NCBI GenBank assembly: GCA_015487895.1
Contig: WFOW01000287.1
Span: forward strand, 1 to 13,055
Reading direction: 5' to 3'
Length of the DNA stretch: 13,055 nt
DNA from: Gammaproteobacteria bacterium
GTDB lineage: Bacteria; Pseudomonadota; Gammaproteobacteria; S144-34
Shown: in pieces, positions 6,447 to 13,055 of the stretch
Layout of the letters: each line of letters starts with the position of its first letter
How positions within the stretch are numbered: position 1 is the stretch's first letter
Position numbers and translations under genes: made by a program
Notes under the pieces: model-generated
Told to the model about the DNA's origin: nothing
Seen by the model: the letters and a program-made list of their open reading frames with translations, nothing else
Databases searched by the model: none

Positions 6447-7229
6447 CTACGATAGGGGCGCGGCCGCGCCCTTCAAGCCCGTTTCCTGCAAAGGCCGTGC
6501 CGTCTCCAGCTCGACGGTGAACTCCGGATCCCACCCGACGCCGGGGTCGCTGCCGGCATAGCCCCGGGGGTTGCAGACCACGCGGGTGGCGCCGATGCGG
6601 TAGTCGAGGTGGTGGTGGATGTGGCCGTGGATCCACAGCGCCGGGGCGGCGGCGCGCACGAGGGCCTCGAGGTCGCTGGCGCAGGCGTAGCGGGCGGGCT
6701 TGTCGCCGCCGGGCCAGCTCGCGTAGCTGGGCGCGTGGTGGGTGACGACCACGGTGGGCCCGTCGAAGGGCTCGGCGAGGGCCGCCTCGAGCCAGGCCCG
6801 CGCGCGCCGGTGCTCGGCGACGAGGTCGGCGGCGCGCAGCGGCCGGCCGCCGGCGCGGATGCGCCGGAAGTCGTTGAAGCCGCGCTCGGCGGGTCCGACC
6901 ACCGCGGGGTCGAGGCCCCGGTAGTCGGCCCACAGGGTGCAGCCGAGGAAGCGCACGCCGCCCAGGACCGCGGCCTCGCGCTCGAGGAAGCGCACGGGCG
7001 TGCCGGCGCAGGCCGCGCGCAGGCGCGGCGCGGCCTCGGCGAGCTCGCCGCCCCAGTGCTCGTGGTTGCCCGCGACGTAGACCACGGGCACGCCGAGGCG
7101 CGCGAGCCAGCGCGCGCCCTCCTCGCCGTGGCCGATGTCGCCGGCCGCGACCACCAGGTCGGCGCCGGCGGCGTCGGCGCGCCAGGGGGCGTGCTCGAGG
7201 TGCAGGTCCGAGAAGACGCGGATGCGCAC
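6447..7229 (-). CDS. Calcineurin-like metallophosphoesterase (260 aa)
   Basis: Two-metal phosphoesterase of the calcineurin-like superfamily. All motifs are in order: DLH (Asp8, His10), GD (Asp31 in AAGDIGHG), GNHE (54-57), VTHHAP (162-167) and HGHIHHH (201-207). These are the metal ligands and the catalytic His of the fold, so it should be active; the substrate cannot be predicted. No signal peptide is present, indicating a cytoplasmic protein. The start is GTG at 7229, with CGGAGG about 8 bases upstream and the first metal motif only seven residues in. It is the first gene of a likely pair with DUF1820 and is divergent from the AurF-like gene. The family is certain; the cellular role is unknown. 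Confidence 0.92.
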   Translation of the reverse strand: MRIRVFSDLHLEHAPWRADAAGADLVVAAGDIGHGEEGARWLARLGVPVVYVAGNHEHWGGELAEAAPRLRAACAGTPVRFLEREAAVLGGVRFLGCTLWADYRGLDPAVVGPAERGFNDFRRIRAGGRPLRAADLVAEHRRARAWLEAALAEPFDGPTVVVTHHAPSYASWPGGDKPARYACASDLEALVRAAAPALWIHGHIHHHLDYRIGATRVVCNPRGYAGSDPGVGWDPEFTVELETARPLQETGLKGAAAPLS

Positions 7230-7262
7230 GGGGCTTGCCTCCGGGCCACGGGCCGGCGGCGC

Positions 7263-7268
7263 ATTGTA
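7263..7268 (-). promoter_or_regulatory. -10-like box for the phosphoesterase gene
   Basis: Minus-strand TACAAT, 5 of 6 to consensus, lies 34 bases before the GTG start in a very GC-rich setting. No clear -35 box is seen. Confidence 0.4.
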
Positions 7269-7351
7269 CCCCGGAACGCGCGGGCCGCTGCGGACGCGGG
7301 GGCGCGTGCGCGCCGCAGGCCGCCCCGTGGTGCCGGCGGCGGGGCGCGGGC

Positions 7352-7357
7352 TACAAT
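7352..7357 (+). promoter_or_regulatory. -10-like box for the AurF-like gene
   Basis: TACAAT lies 20 bases before ATG 7378, followed by the ribosome site GGAGG (7366-7370). It mirrors the divergent TACAAT at 7263-7268. No convincing -35 box. Confidence 0.4.
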
Positions 7358-7377
7358 CGGACGCCGGAGGAGCGCCG

Positions 7378-8250
7378 ATGCCGTCGCCGGTCGAGCCCGA
7401 GCGCCGCGCGGCCCTGCTCGAGGAGCTGGCCCGCCCGGATGTTCCCTACCGTGATCCCCTCGCACGGGTCGAGTGGGAGGCGCTGTCCCTCGATGCCCCC
7501 TGGCTGCCGGAGGCGGCCGTCTCCCTGCACGGCGATCCCCGCTTCGCGGCGCTCCCGGAGGCGCAGCGCCGGCGCCTGTCCCAGCACGAGCTCCTCGGCT
7601 TCCTCGCCGCCGGGCTGTGGCTCGAGGGCGTGCTCGCCGCGCGCCTGGCGCGCGCCCTGCCGCCGGCGCCCGAGACACCGGCCCGTGCCGCTCACCTGCT
7701 CGGCGAGCTGCGCGAGGCAGCCGGACACGGCCTCCTGTGCCTGGAGCTGCAGCGCCGCGCGGGCCTGCCGCTCGTGGACCGGCGGCTGTGGCGGGCTCCC
7801 ATGCTCAACCTGCTGGCGCGCCGCGCGCCGGCGGGCTCGATCCCGTTCTGGGCGTGCGTGCTGATGGCGGCCGAGGTCCCGGACCGCATGCACCGCTACC
7901 TGCGCCGCCGCGCCAGCGAGGCGCATCCGGCCATCGCCGACCTGGCGACGGCGTGCGCCATCGCCGGCGCGCGCCGCATCGCCCACGCGCGCACCGTGCT
8001 CGAGCGCCGTCTGGCGGCGGGCCGCTGGCGCAGGCGCGCCCTCGCCCCGCTCGTCGAGCGCGCCCACCGCGAGCTGGTGGAGATCCTGTTCTATCCCGAC
8101 CCGGCCGTCTACGAGGCGGCGGGGCTGCGGCCCGGCCGCGTGTGGGCCGCGCGGGCGCGCGCCAGCGCCCGCCGCCGCGCCTTCGTGCGCGAGCTCCTCG
8201 CCACCGCCCTGCGCAGCCTGCGGCTGTTCGGCTTCCGTCTGCGCCCCTAG
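7378..8250 (+). CDS. AurF-like diiron oxygenase homologue with degenerate metal site (290 aa)
   Basis: All-helical protein that I align to the AurF (p-aminobenzoate N-oxygenase) type of diiron proteins by pattern and spacing. Retained candidate ligands are Glu83 (WLEG), His117 (AAGH) and Glu166 (AEVPDR). The Glu three residues before His117 is Ala114. The second motif, normally H-x3-E-x2-H 27 residues after the EVPDR glutamate, is at the right place but reads Cys193, Gly197, Arg200. Four of seven iron ligands would therefore be missing, suggesting a structural or regulatory protein rather than an oxygenase. The ATG at 7378 has GGAGG at 7366-7370. The C-terminal YPDPAVYEAAGL (239-250) also fits the family. 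The gene is convergent with manC and shares the four bases CTAG of both stop codons. The family call is by memory of the motif spacing, not by a search. Confidence 0.55.
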   Translation: MPSPVEPERRAALLEELARPDVPYRDPLARVEWEALSLDAPWLPEAAVSLHGDPRFAALPEAQRRRLSQHELLGFLAAGLWLEGVLAARLARALPPAPETPARAAHLLGELREAAGHGLLCLELQRRAGLPLVDRRLWRAPMLNLLARRAPAGSIPFWACVLMAAEVPDRMHRYLRRRASEAHPAIADLATACAIAGARRIAHARTVLERRLAAGRWRRRALAPLVERAHRELVEILFYPDPAVYEAAGLRPGRVWAARARASARRRAFVRELLATALRSLRLFGFRLRP

Positions 8251-9722
8251 CCGGCCGCGCCGCCGCCCCCGCCCTCGCCGGAGGCGCGTGCGCGGCCGTA
8301 GCGGTCCTCGAAGCGCACGATGTCGTCCTCGCCCAGGTACTCGCCGCTCTGCACCTCGATGATGACGAGCGGCACCACGCCCGGGTTCTCGAGGCGGTGG
8401 GGCGTCCCCGCGGGGATGTAGGTGGACTCGTTGGTGCGCACCAGCCGCTCGCGGTCGCCGTTGGTCACGCGCGCCGTGCCCGAGACCACGACCCAGTGCT
8501 CGCTGCGGTGGTAGTGCATCTGCAGCGAGAGCGAGGCGCCGGGCTTGACCACGATGCGCTTGATCTTGAAGCGCTCGCCCTCCTCGAGGACGGTGTAGGT
8601 GCCCCACGGGCGGTGCACCGTGCGGTGGTGGTCCACGCTCTCGTGGCCGGCGGCGCGCAGCCGGTCGACGACCTCGCGCACGCGCTGCGCCTCGCCGCGC
8701 GGGGCGACCAGGAGCGCGTCGTCGGTGTCCACCACCACCAGGCCCTCGAGGCCGATGCCGGCGACCACGCGCCCGCCCTCGCTGCGCACCACGCAGCCGC
8801 GGCTGTCGAGCAGCAGCACGCCCTCGCCCGCGATGCGGTTGCCGGCCTCGTCGGCGGGCGCGAGCGCGCCGAGCGCATCCCACGAGCCGATGTCGCTCCA
8901 GCCGAGCTCGCAGGGCACCACCGCCACGTCCGAGGCCTTCTCCATCACCGCGTAGTCCACGGAGATGTCGGGCAGCGCCTCGAAGGGCGCGCGCGGCAGC
9001 TCGAGCGGCTCCTCGCGCGCGCCGAGCGCCGCCCAGCAGGCGTCGATCTTCTCCAGCAGCTCCGGCGCGGTCTCGCCCATGGCCTCGAGGATGCGGTCGG
9101 CGCGGAAGCAGAACATGCCGGAGTTCCACAGGTAGCCGCCCTCCTCGAGGTAGCGCCGCGCCGTCGCCTCGTCCGGCTTCTCCACGAAGCGCTCGACCGC
9201 ATGGCCGAGGACCTCGCCGCCCTCGGCCAGCGCCTCGCCGACCCGGATGTAGCCATAGCCGGTCTCGGGACGCCCGGGCCGGATGCCGAAGGTGACCAGC
9301 CGCCCGGCGCGCGCGAGGCGCTCGGCGCGGGACACCGCCTCGGCGAAGGCGGCCTCGTCCTCCACCAGGTGGTCGGCCGGCAGGACCAGCATCACCGCCT
9401 CGTCGCCGGCCTCCTCGAGCAGCCGCCGCGCGGCGAGCCCGATGGCGGGCGCGGTGTTGCGCCCGCACGGCTCGAGCAGATAGCCGTGACGCAGCCCGTC
9501 CGTGCGGCAGGCGGCGTACTCGTCGCGGGTCTGGAAATAATGATCGCGGTTGGTGACGGTGAGCACATGAGCGACGCCCGGCAGCGCGGCCGCGCGCTCG
9601 AGCGTGCGCTGCAGGAGGCTGCGCCCGTCGGGGAGCCGGATGAAGGGCTTGGGATAGGCGCGGCGCGAGACCGGCCACAGCCGCGTGCCCGCCCCGCCCG
9701 CGAGGATCACCGGAACCAGCAT
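8247..9722 (-). CDS. manC: Mannose-1-phosphate guanylyltransferase / mannose-6-phosphate isomerase (491 aa)
   Basis: Bifunctional enzyme of the ManC/AlgA/CpsB/XanB type: isomerises fructose-6-phosphate to mannose-6-phosphate and makes GDP-mannose from mannose-1-phosphate and GTP, for exopolysaccharide or lipopolysaccharide sugars. The N-terminal nucleotidyltransferase has GGAGTRLWPVSR (9-20), LPADHL (114-119), the active-site FVEKP (179-183) and LWNSGMF (198-204). The C-terminal cupin isomerase has RPWGTY (371-376), QMHYHRSEHW (401-410) and PAGTPHRLEN (437-446). Length is normal for the fusion. The ATG at 9722 begins the Rossmann strand MLVPVILAGG and is preceded by GGGAGGAG. The last ten residues are a Gly-rich tail. 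It follows rtcA by 38 bases and may be cotranscribed with it, which is an unusual pairing. No other sugar-nucleotide genes are nearby. Confidence 0.95.
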   Translation of the reverse strand: MLVPVILAGGAGTRLWPVSRRAYPKPFIRLPDGRSLLQRTLERAAALPGVAHVLTVTNRDHYFQTRDEYAACRTDGLRHGYLLEPCGRNTAPAIGLAARRLLEEAGDEAVMLVLPADHLVEDEAAFAEAVSRAERLARAGRLVTFGIRPGRPETGYGYIRVGEALAEGGEVLGHAVERFVEKPDEATARRYLEEGGYLWNSGMFCFRADRILEAMGETAPELLEKIDACWAALGAREEPLELPRAPFEALPDISVDYAVMEKASDVAVVPCELGWSDIGSWDALGALAPADEAGNRIAGEGVLLLDSRGCVVRSEGGRVVAGIGLEGLVVVDTDDALLVAPRGEAQRVREVVDRLRAAGHESVDHHRTVHRPWGTYTVLEEGERFKIKRIVVKPGASLSLQMHYHRSEHWVVVSGTARVTNGDRERLVRTNESTYIPAGTPHRLENPGVVPLVIIEVQSGEYLGEDDIVRFEDRYGRARASGEGGGGGAAG

Positions 9723-9760
9723 CTGCGCTCCTCCCTGCGCGGCGCCCGCCGCGCGCGGCC

Positions 9761-10822
9761 TCATTGTGCCGCACCCGCGCCCGCGGGGCACGAGCCGCGC
9801 ACCGTCACGCGCCCGGGCGCGCCCTCCCCGCCGACGACCGCGACGGCGTCGGGACCGAGGAAACGGCGCACGACGGCGGCGTTGGTGAGCAGGTGCCGGG
9901 TGACGCGCGTGGTGGCGAGCTCGGACTCGCCCGGGACGAAGGCGAGCGGCACGAGGAGCTGGTCGGCGAGCCAGGGGTCCACGGCGCCCTCGCCCGCGAG
10001 CCACTCGCGCAGGCACCGCGCCGCGGCCTCGCCCACGCGCTCGGCAGGCAGCCCCCGCTCGCCGAGCGCGCAGCAGCAGCCGGCCCCGAGCGCGAAGCGC
10101 GCGCGGAGCGCGATCGCGCTGCCCGGCCCGGCCGCGTCCAGGCGCGCCGTCTCCACCGCGACCGGCCCGCGCCAGGCCCCGCGCAGCGCCGCCAGCGCCG
10201 CCTCGCGCTGGCGCCGGGCCACGTGGTCCGGGAGCCGCGCGACGGCCGAGCGCCCCTCGAGCGTCTCAGGGGCGCCGCGCGCGAGGAGGCGCACGGGGCG
10301 TGGCCGCGATACGGGCTCCACCTGCGCCGCGACCTCACCGCCGCCCTCCGGGTAGAAGCCCGCGCGCACCAGCTCGAGACGGAAGGCGTAGCCCGCGAGC
10401 CCCACCGCCCAGCGCCACTGCCAGTCGAGGTATTCGAAGCACGGGCTCCAGCGCACGTGCGTGCCGCCGCGCACCCGCACGCGCGAGACCCCGCCCGCCC
10501 AGGCGAGCACCGGGAGCACCGTCTGCAGCACCAGCGGCACGGAGCCGGCCGTGCCGACCTCGAAGGCGTAGCCGCCCGCGCGCGGTGCCCCCGGCACGAA
10601 GCGCACCTCCGTGGAGCCGGGCGCCGCGCCCTCCACCTCGGCGCCGCACACCGCGGCCGCCGCGCGCAGCGCCGCGAGGTGCTGGGCGGCCAGCCCCGGC
10701 CGCGGGCGCCGCGCGCGCACGTTCACGAGCCGGAAGGGGATGCCCGTGAGGGCCGCCAGCGTCAGCGCCGAGCGCAGAACCTGCCCGCCGCCCTCGCCCT
10801 CGCTGCCGTCGATGGTGAGCAT
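9761..10822 (-). CDS. rtcA: RNA 3'-terminal phosphate cyclase RtcA (353 aa)
   Basis: Converts RNA 3'-phosphate ends to 2',3'-cyclic phosphate with ATP, through an enzyme-AMP intermediate; an RNA-repair function in the cytoplasm. Conserved segments are IDGSEGEGGGQVLRSAL (4-20), RPGLAAQHLAAL (41-52), GGTHVRWSP (119-127), GFYPEGGGEV (155-164), LADQLLVPLA (285-294) and RHLLTNAAVVRRFL (309-322). His310 corresponds to the adenylylated catalytic histidine of E. coli RtcA (His309). Length is normal and all motifs are intact. The ATG at 10822 starts exactly at the family's N-terminal strand and has a GGGGGAAG stretch just before it. No rtcB or rtcR gene is next to it, unlike the classical rtcBA arrangement; the downstream partner is manC. 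A tRNA-Ser gene lies upstream on the same strand, about 290 bases away. Confidence 0.95.
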   Translation of the reverse strand: MLTIDGSEGEGGGQVLRSALTLAALTGIPFRLVNVRARRPRPGLAAQHLAALRAAAAVCGAEVEGAAPGSTEVRFVPGAPRAGGYAFEVGTAGSVPLVLQTVLPVLAWAGGVSRVRVRGGTHVRWSPCFEYLDWQWRWAVGLAGYAFRLELVRAGFYPEGGGEVAAQVEPVSRPRPVRLLARGAPETLEGRSAVARLPDHVARRQREAALAALRGAWRGPVAVETARLDAAGPGSAIALRARFALGAGCCCALGERGLPAERVGEAAARCLREWLAGEGAVDPWLADQLLVPLAFVPGESELATTRVTRHLLTNAAVVRRFLGPDAVAVVGGEGAPGRVTVRGSCPAGAGAAQ

Positions 10823-11022
10823 CTCTTCCCCCGACCGGTGCCGGATAGCGGGGACGGCACCTGCCCGGCCCCTCACGCGGCCTTCGCTTTCCCGGGCGGC
10901 GGCGCGCTTCCGCGCCGTCCCGGCTCCGGCCCCATCGGCCGCCGCCGCGCCGCGTCGCGGCCATTGCCGCACGGCACGGAAGCCCAGGCAAGGGGCGAGC
11001 GGCCCTCGAGGCCGTCCGGCGC
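10823..11022 (-). other. rtcA upstream region, no gene recognised
   Basis: Very GC-rich leader between the tRNA-associated repeat and rtcA. I see no coding sequence with a recognisable family, no clear sigma-70 boxes and no sigma-54 -24/-12 pattern that would suggest RtcR control. Transcription might read through from tRNA-Ser(CGA). Confidence 0.4.
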
Positions 11023-11113
11023 GGGCACGCCGGTCCCATTGGTCCACAAGACGGATGACACGGGAGCGCCCCTGCCGATAGGCTCCCGATTGCACGGGGG
11101 CAAGAACGAAGAA
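11023..11113 (-). repeat. 91-base element directly downstream of tRNA-Ser(CGA), copy B
   Basis: Ungapped partner of 5801-5891, 82 of 91 identical, in the same position relative to a tRNA-Ser CCA end and in the same orientation. The central hairpin of copy A is weakened here by one mismatch (CAGGGG against CCCGTG). The longest unbroken matches are TCCCATTGGTCCACAAGA and the GGATGACACGGGAGCGCCC block. Confidence 0.8.
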
Positions 11114-11203
11114 TGGCGGAGGGGGTGGGATTCGAACCCACGGAGGGCGTGAGCCCTCAACGGTTTTCGAGACCGCCCCGTTCGACCGCTCCGGCACCCC
11201 TCC
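11114..11203 (-). tRNA. tRNA-Ser (anticodon CGA)
   Basis: Complete class II serine tRNA with encoded CCA, 5' end at 11203. The acceptor GGAGGGG pairs with CCCCTCC, discriminator G. The anticodon loop CTCGAAA lies between GCGGT and ACCGT, so the anticodon is CGA, reading UCG. A long variable arm (GAGGGC/GCCCTC) and GGTTCGAATCC T loop are present. It differs from the tRNA-Ser(GGA) copy in all arms, so it is a true isoacceptor rather than a recent duplicate. No strong promoter is seen upstream. Confidence 0.97.
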
Positions 11204-11280
11204 GGTGTTCGCCTTCCGGCGGCTCACCCTGAGCGGCCGGCGCGCCATCGAGGCGCACCGCCCGCTTCCTCAACGGTTTT
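11155..11280. repeat. 13-bp direct repeat of a tRNA-Ser anticodon-arm segment
   Basis: CCTCAACGGTTTT occurs inside tRNA-Ser(CGA) at 11155-11167 and again at 11268-11280, upstream of the tRNA. No other part of a tRNA is recognisable around the second copy. It may be chance, a tRNA remnant, or a short attachment-site-like duplication. Confidence 0.35.
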
Positions 11281-11418
11281 GACTCGCGCCATCCCTGGCG
11301 CTCGCCCTCCGGGCGCCGCGCCGGCGCACACCCATGAGGCATGAAAATTGCTTGGGCCAAGTGCGAAACGTCATTCTATACTAGGTGCCACCGCGCGATA
11401 AACGTCTCATCCTCCCCC
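11204..11418. other. Intergenic region between tRNA-Ser(CGA) and mltF
   Basis: No gene recognised. The left part is GC-rich and would hold the tRNA promoter, which I cannot locate with confidence. The right part (11335-11400) is the most A/T-rich stretch in the neighbourhood and carries the mltF promoter. Confidence 0.5.
11352..11382 (+). promoter_or_regulatory. Predicted mltF promoter with an overlapping palindrome
   Basis: TATACT (11377-11382) is a good -10 box in an A/T-rich patch. TTGGGC (11352-11357) is the nearest -35 candidate, with a long 19-base spacer. The -35 area lies in the palindrome CTTGG-G-CCAAG (11351-11361), a possible operator. Transcription would begin near 11389, about 30 bases before ATG 11419. 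Confidence 0.5.
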
Positions 11419-12858
11419 ATGCGCCGCCTCGTCCTGATCGTCGCGGGGGCCGCCCTCGCGGCCTGCGATCCGCCGCCCGCCACCCACCTCGAGCAGGTGA
11501 AGGCGCGCGGCGAGCTCGTCGTGGCGACACGCAACGCCGGCACCACCTACTACGAGGGGCCGCAGGGGCCCACCGGCTTCGAGCACGATCTCGCCCGCGC
11601 CTTCGCCGACGAGCTCGGCGTGCGCCTGAAGATCGTCGTGCCGGACAGCCTCGAGCGCATGCTGGACATGGTCGCGCGCGGCGAGGTCGACATGGCCGCC
11701 GCGGGGCTGACGGTGACCGAGTCCCGCCGGCAGCGTGTGCGCTTTGGCCCGCCCTACCTCCAGGTGACGCAGCAGCTTGTCTACCGGCGGGGCACGCCGC
11801 GGCCGCGCACCCTCGCCGACGTGATCGGAAGGCGCATCGAGGTCGTCGCCGGCAGCGCCCACGCCGAGCGCCTGCGCGAGCTCAAGCGCACCCGCTACCC
11901 GCGGCTGCGCTGGGTGGAGCGCCCGGACGCCGACAGCGGCGAGCTCCTCCAGCGCGTCCAGCAAGGCGAGATCGACTTCACCGTCGCCGACTCCAACGAG
12001 CTCGCCCTGGTCCGCCGCTACTATCCGGATCTGCGCGTCGCTTTCGACCTCACCGATCCGCAGCCGATCGCCTGGGCCTTCCCGCGCCGGCGGGACCCCA
12101 GCCTGCGCGATGCGGCCGCGGACTTCCTGGAGCGCATACGTGCCGACGGCACGCTGGCACAGATCGAGGACCGTCACTTCGGCCACGTCGACGGCCTGGA
12201 CTATGTCGGCACGCGCACCTACATGCGGCATGTGCGCACGCGCCTGCCGCGCTGGCGCGCGCTGTACGAGGAGGCGGGGCGTGCGGTGGGCATCGACTGG
12301 CGCCTGCTCGCGGCCATCGGCTACCAGGAATCGCACTGGAACCCCCGGGCGCGCTCGCCCACGGGGGTGCGCGGCCTCATGATGCTCACGCGCGCCACCG
12401 CGCGCGAGCTCGGCATCCGAAACCGCATCGACCCGCGCGCGAGCATCATGGGCGGTGCGCGCTACCTGCGCCGGCTGATCGACCGCATCCCGCAGGAGGT
12501 CCCCTACCCTGACCGCGTGTGGATGGCGCTCGCCGCCTACAACGTGGGCTTCGGTCATCTCCAGGACGCGCGCACGCTCGCGCGCATGCGCGGCGGCGAC
12601 CCGAACCGCTGGATCGACGTGCGCGACGCCCTGCCGCTGCTCGCCCAGCGCAAGTGGTACCGCAAGACGCGCCACGGCTACGCGCGCGGCTGGGAGCCCG
12701 TGCGCTACGTGGAGAACATCCGCGCCTACTACGACCTGCTCGTGTGGCTGACCGAGCGCGAGCGCCTGCGCCTGCCAAGGTCGGTGGTGGAGACGGGATC
12801 GCTCTCGCCCCCGGGGGAAGGCGACGGGGCGCCGCCCTCCCGGGCGGCCGCGGGCTGA
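11419..12858 (+). CDS. mltF: Membrane-bound lytic murein transglycosylase F, lipoprotein (479 aa)
   Basis: Outer-membrane lipoprotein that cleaves peptidoglycan glycan strands, forming 1,6-anhydro-muramic ends. The signal peptide MRRLVLIVAGAALAAC has lipobox LAAC with Cys16. Residues 25-255 form a periplasmic solute-binding-like domain, for example GELVVATRN (31-39), GFEHDLARAFADELGV (53-68) and GEVDMAAAGLT (88-98). Residues 280-440 form the SLT domain, with catalytic Glu304 in YQESHWNP (302-309), then TGVRGLMMLT (315-324) and AAYNVGFGH (372-380). This order and size are typical of MltF. The tail after about 450 is low-complexity. ATG 11419 was chosen because it starts the lipoprotein signal; the frame is open from 11341, but that part overlaps the promoter. 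No Shine-Dalgarno sequence is visible at this start. Confidence 0.95.
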   Translation: MRRLVLIVAGAALAACDPPPATHLEQVKARGELVVATRNAGTTYYEGPQGPTGFEHDLARAFADELGVRLKIVVPDSLERMLDMVARGEVDMAAAGLTVTESRRQRVRFGPPYLQVTQQLVYRRGTPRPRTLADVIGRRIEVVAGSAHAERLRELKRTRYPRLRWVERPDADSGELLQRVQQGEIDFTVADSNELALVRRYYPDLRVAFDLTDPQPIAWAFPRRRDPSLRDAAADFLERIRADGTLAQIEDRHFGHVDGLDYVGTRTYMRHVRTRLPRWRALYEEAGRAVGIDWRLLAAIGYQESHWNPRARSPTGVRGLMMLTRATARELGIRNRIDPRASIMGGARYLRRLIDRIPQEVPYPDRVWMALAAYNVGFGHLQDARTLARMRGGDPNRWIDVRDALPLLAQRKWYRKTRHGYARGWEPVRYVENIRAYYDLLVWLTERERLRLPRSVVETGSLSPPGEGDGAPPSRAAAG

Positions 12859-12869
12859 GGCCCTGCGAT

Positions 12870-13055
12870 CGGGAGTGACGGGAGACGGGGGTCGTGAGGC
12901 GAGGGCCGGTGCGCCCTTCGGGCGCGGCCTTTTGGGTCGGGGCTGGAAGCCCCTCCCACAACCGGGAGTGACGGGAGGCGGGGGTCGTGAGGCGAGGGGT
13001 GGTGCGCGCTCCGCGCGCGGCCTTTTGGATCGGGGCTGGAAGCCCCTCCCACAAC
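12870..13055. repeat. Two tandem 93-base repeats with REP-like hairpins, cut by the window end
   Basis: Unit 1 is 12870-12962 and unit 2 is 12963-13055; both begin CGGGAGTGACGGGAG and end CCCCTCCCACAAC. Each contains two hairpins. One is GGGGCT-GGA-AGCCCC, whose minus-strand form GTGGGAGGGGCTTCCAGCCC resembles gammaproteobacterial REP elements. The other is GCGCCC-TTC-GGGCGC in unit 1 and GCGCGC-TCC-GCGCGC in unit 2. The array lies 11 bases after the mltF stop and may act in transcript 3' ends. Unit 2 ends exactly at the last base. Confidence 0.85.

Noticed and set aside
6198..7454. Plus-strand open frames antisense to DUF1820 and the phosphoesterase
   Set aside because: Shadow frames; the minus-strand proteins have complete conserved motifs.
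9723..10016. N-terminal extension of manC by 98 codons
   Set aside because: It would overlap rtcA, and ATG 9722 has a strong ribosome site and starts exactly at the family's first strand.
10873..11160. Small open frames between rtcA and tRNA-Ser(CGA)
   Set aside because: They run through the tRNA and the 91-base repeat, lack ribosome sites and match no family I know.
11341..11418. Upstream ATG 11341 as mltF start
   Set aside because: The added residues lie over the promoter boxes and would bury the lipoprotein signal peptide behind 26 charged or polar residues.
12870..13055. CRISPR array for the type III system
   Set aside because: The 93-base units are repeated over their full length with no unique spacers, and their hairpins resemble REP elements.

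Overview
This 13,055-base window is extremely GC-rich, so almost every reading frame is open and coding calls rest on protein recognition, ribosome sites and overlaps rather than on ORF length. The gene set (DUF1820 protein, MltF, fused ManC/AlgA-type enzyme, RtcA, REP-like repeats) points to a gammaproteobacterium, perhaps of the Chromatiales/Ectothiorhodospirales kind; the genus is not determined. Both window ends look like natural contig ends. The left end carries a fold-back-like inversion inside a gene, and the right end stops exactly at the end of a tandem repeat unit. I therefore suspect the window is a whole contig.

Left third (1-5777): a type III CRISPR effector module with no array and no adaptation genes in view. 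Four tightly overlapping minus-strand genes run cas10 (2495-4117), a Csm3-like RAMP (1858-2502), a Csx10-like RAMP (242-1852) and a second Csm3-like RAMP (258 to beyond base 1). A divergent gene (4509-5777) encodes a TM1812/Csx1-type CARF-HEPN ribonuclease. The Cas10 has no HD nuclease domain but keeps a GGED cyclase motif, so the likely output is cyclic oligoadenylate that activates the HEPN RNase. Both Csm3-like proteins keep the aspartate expected to cut target RNA. The 391-base divergent intergenic region contains two copies of a GCTTGCC site, each on the predicted -35 box of one of the two transcription units.

Middle (5778-8250): a tRNA-Ser(GGA) gene whose 3' end faces the CRISPR module, preceded by a good promoter. 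Then come a DUF1820 gene and a calcineurin-like phosphoesterase on the minus strand, and a divergent AurF-like diiron-oxygenase homologue that appears to have lost most of its iron ligands.

Right part (8247-13055): manC/algA-type GDP-mannose pyrophosphorylase/phosphomannose isomerase and, just upstream, rtcA (RNA 3'-phosphate cyclase) on the minus strand. Next are tRNA-Ser(CGA), then mltF, a lytic transglycosylase lipoprotein, on the plus strand, and finally two 93-base tandem repeats with REP-like hairpins. The two tRNA-Ser genes are each followed by the same 91-base element (82 of 91 identical, no gaps), giving direct repeats 5,222 bases apart that flank the housekeeping/accessory block.
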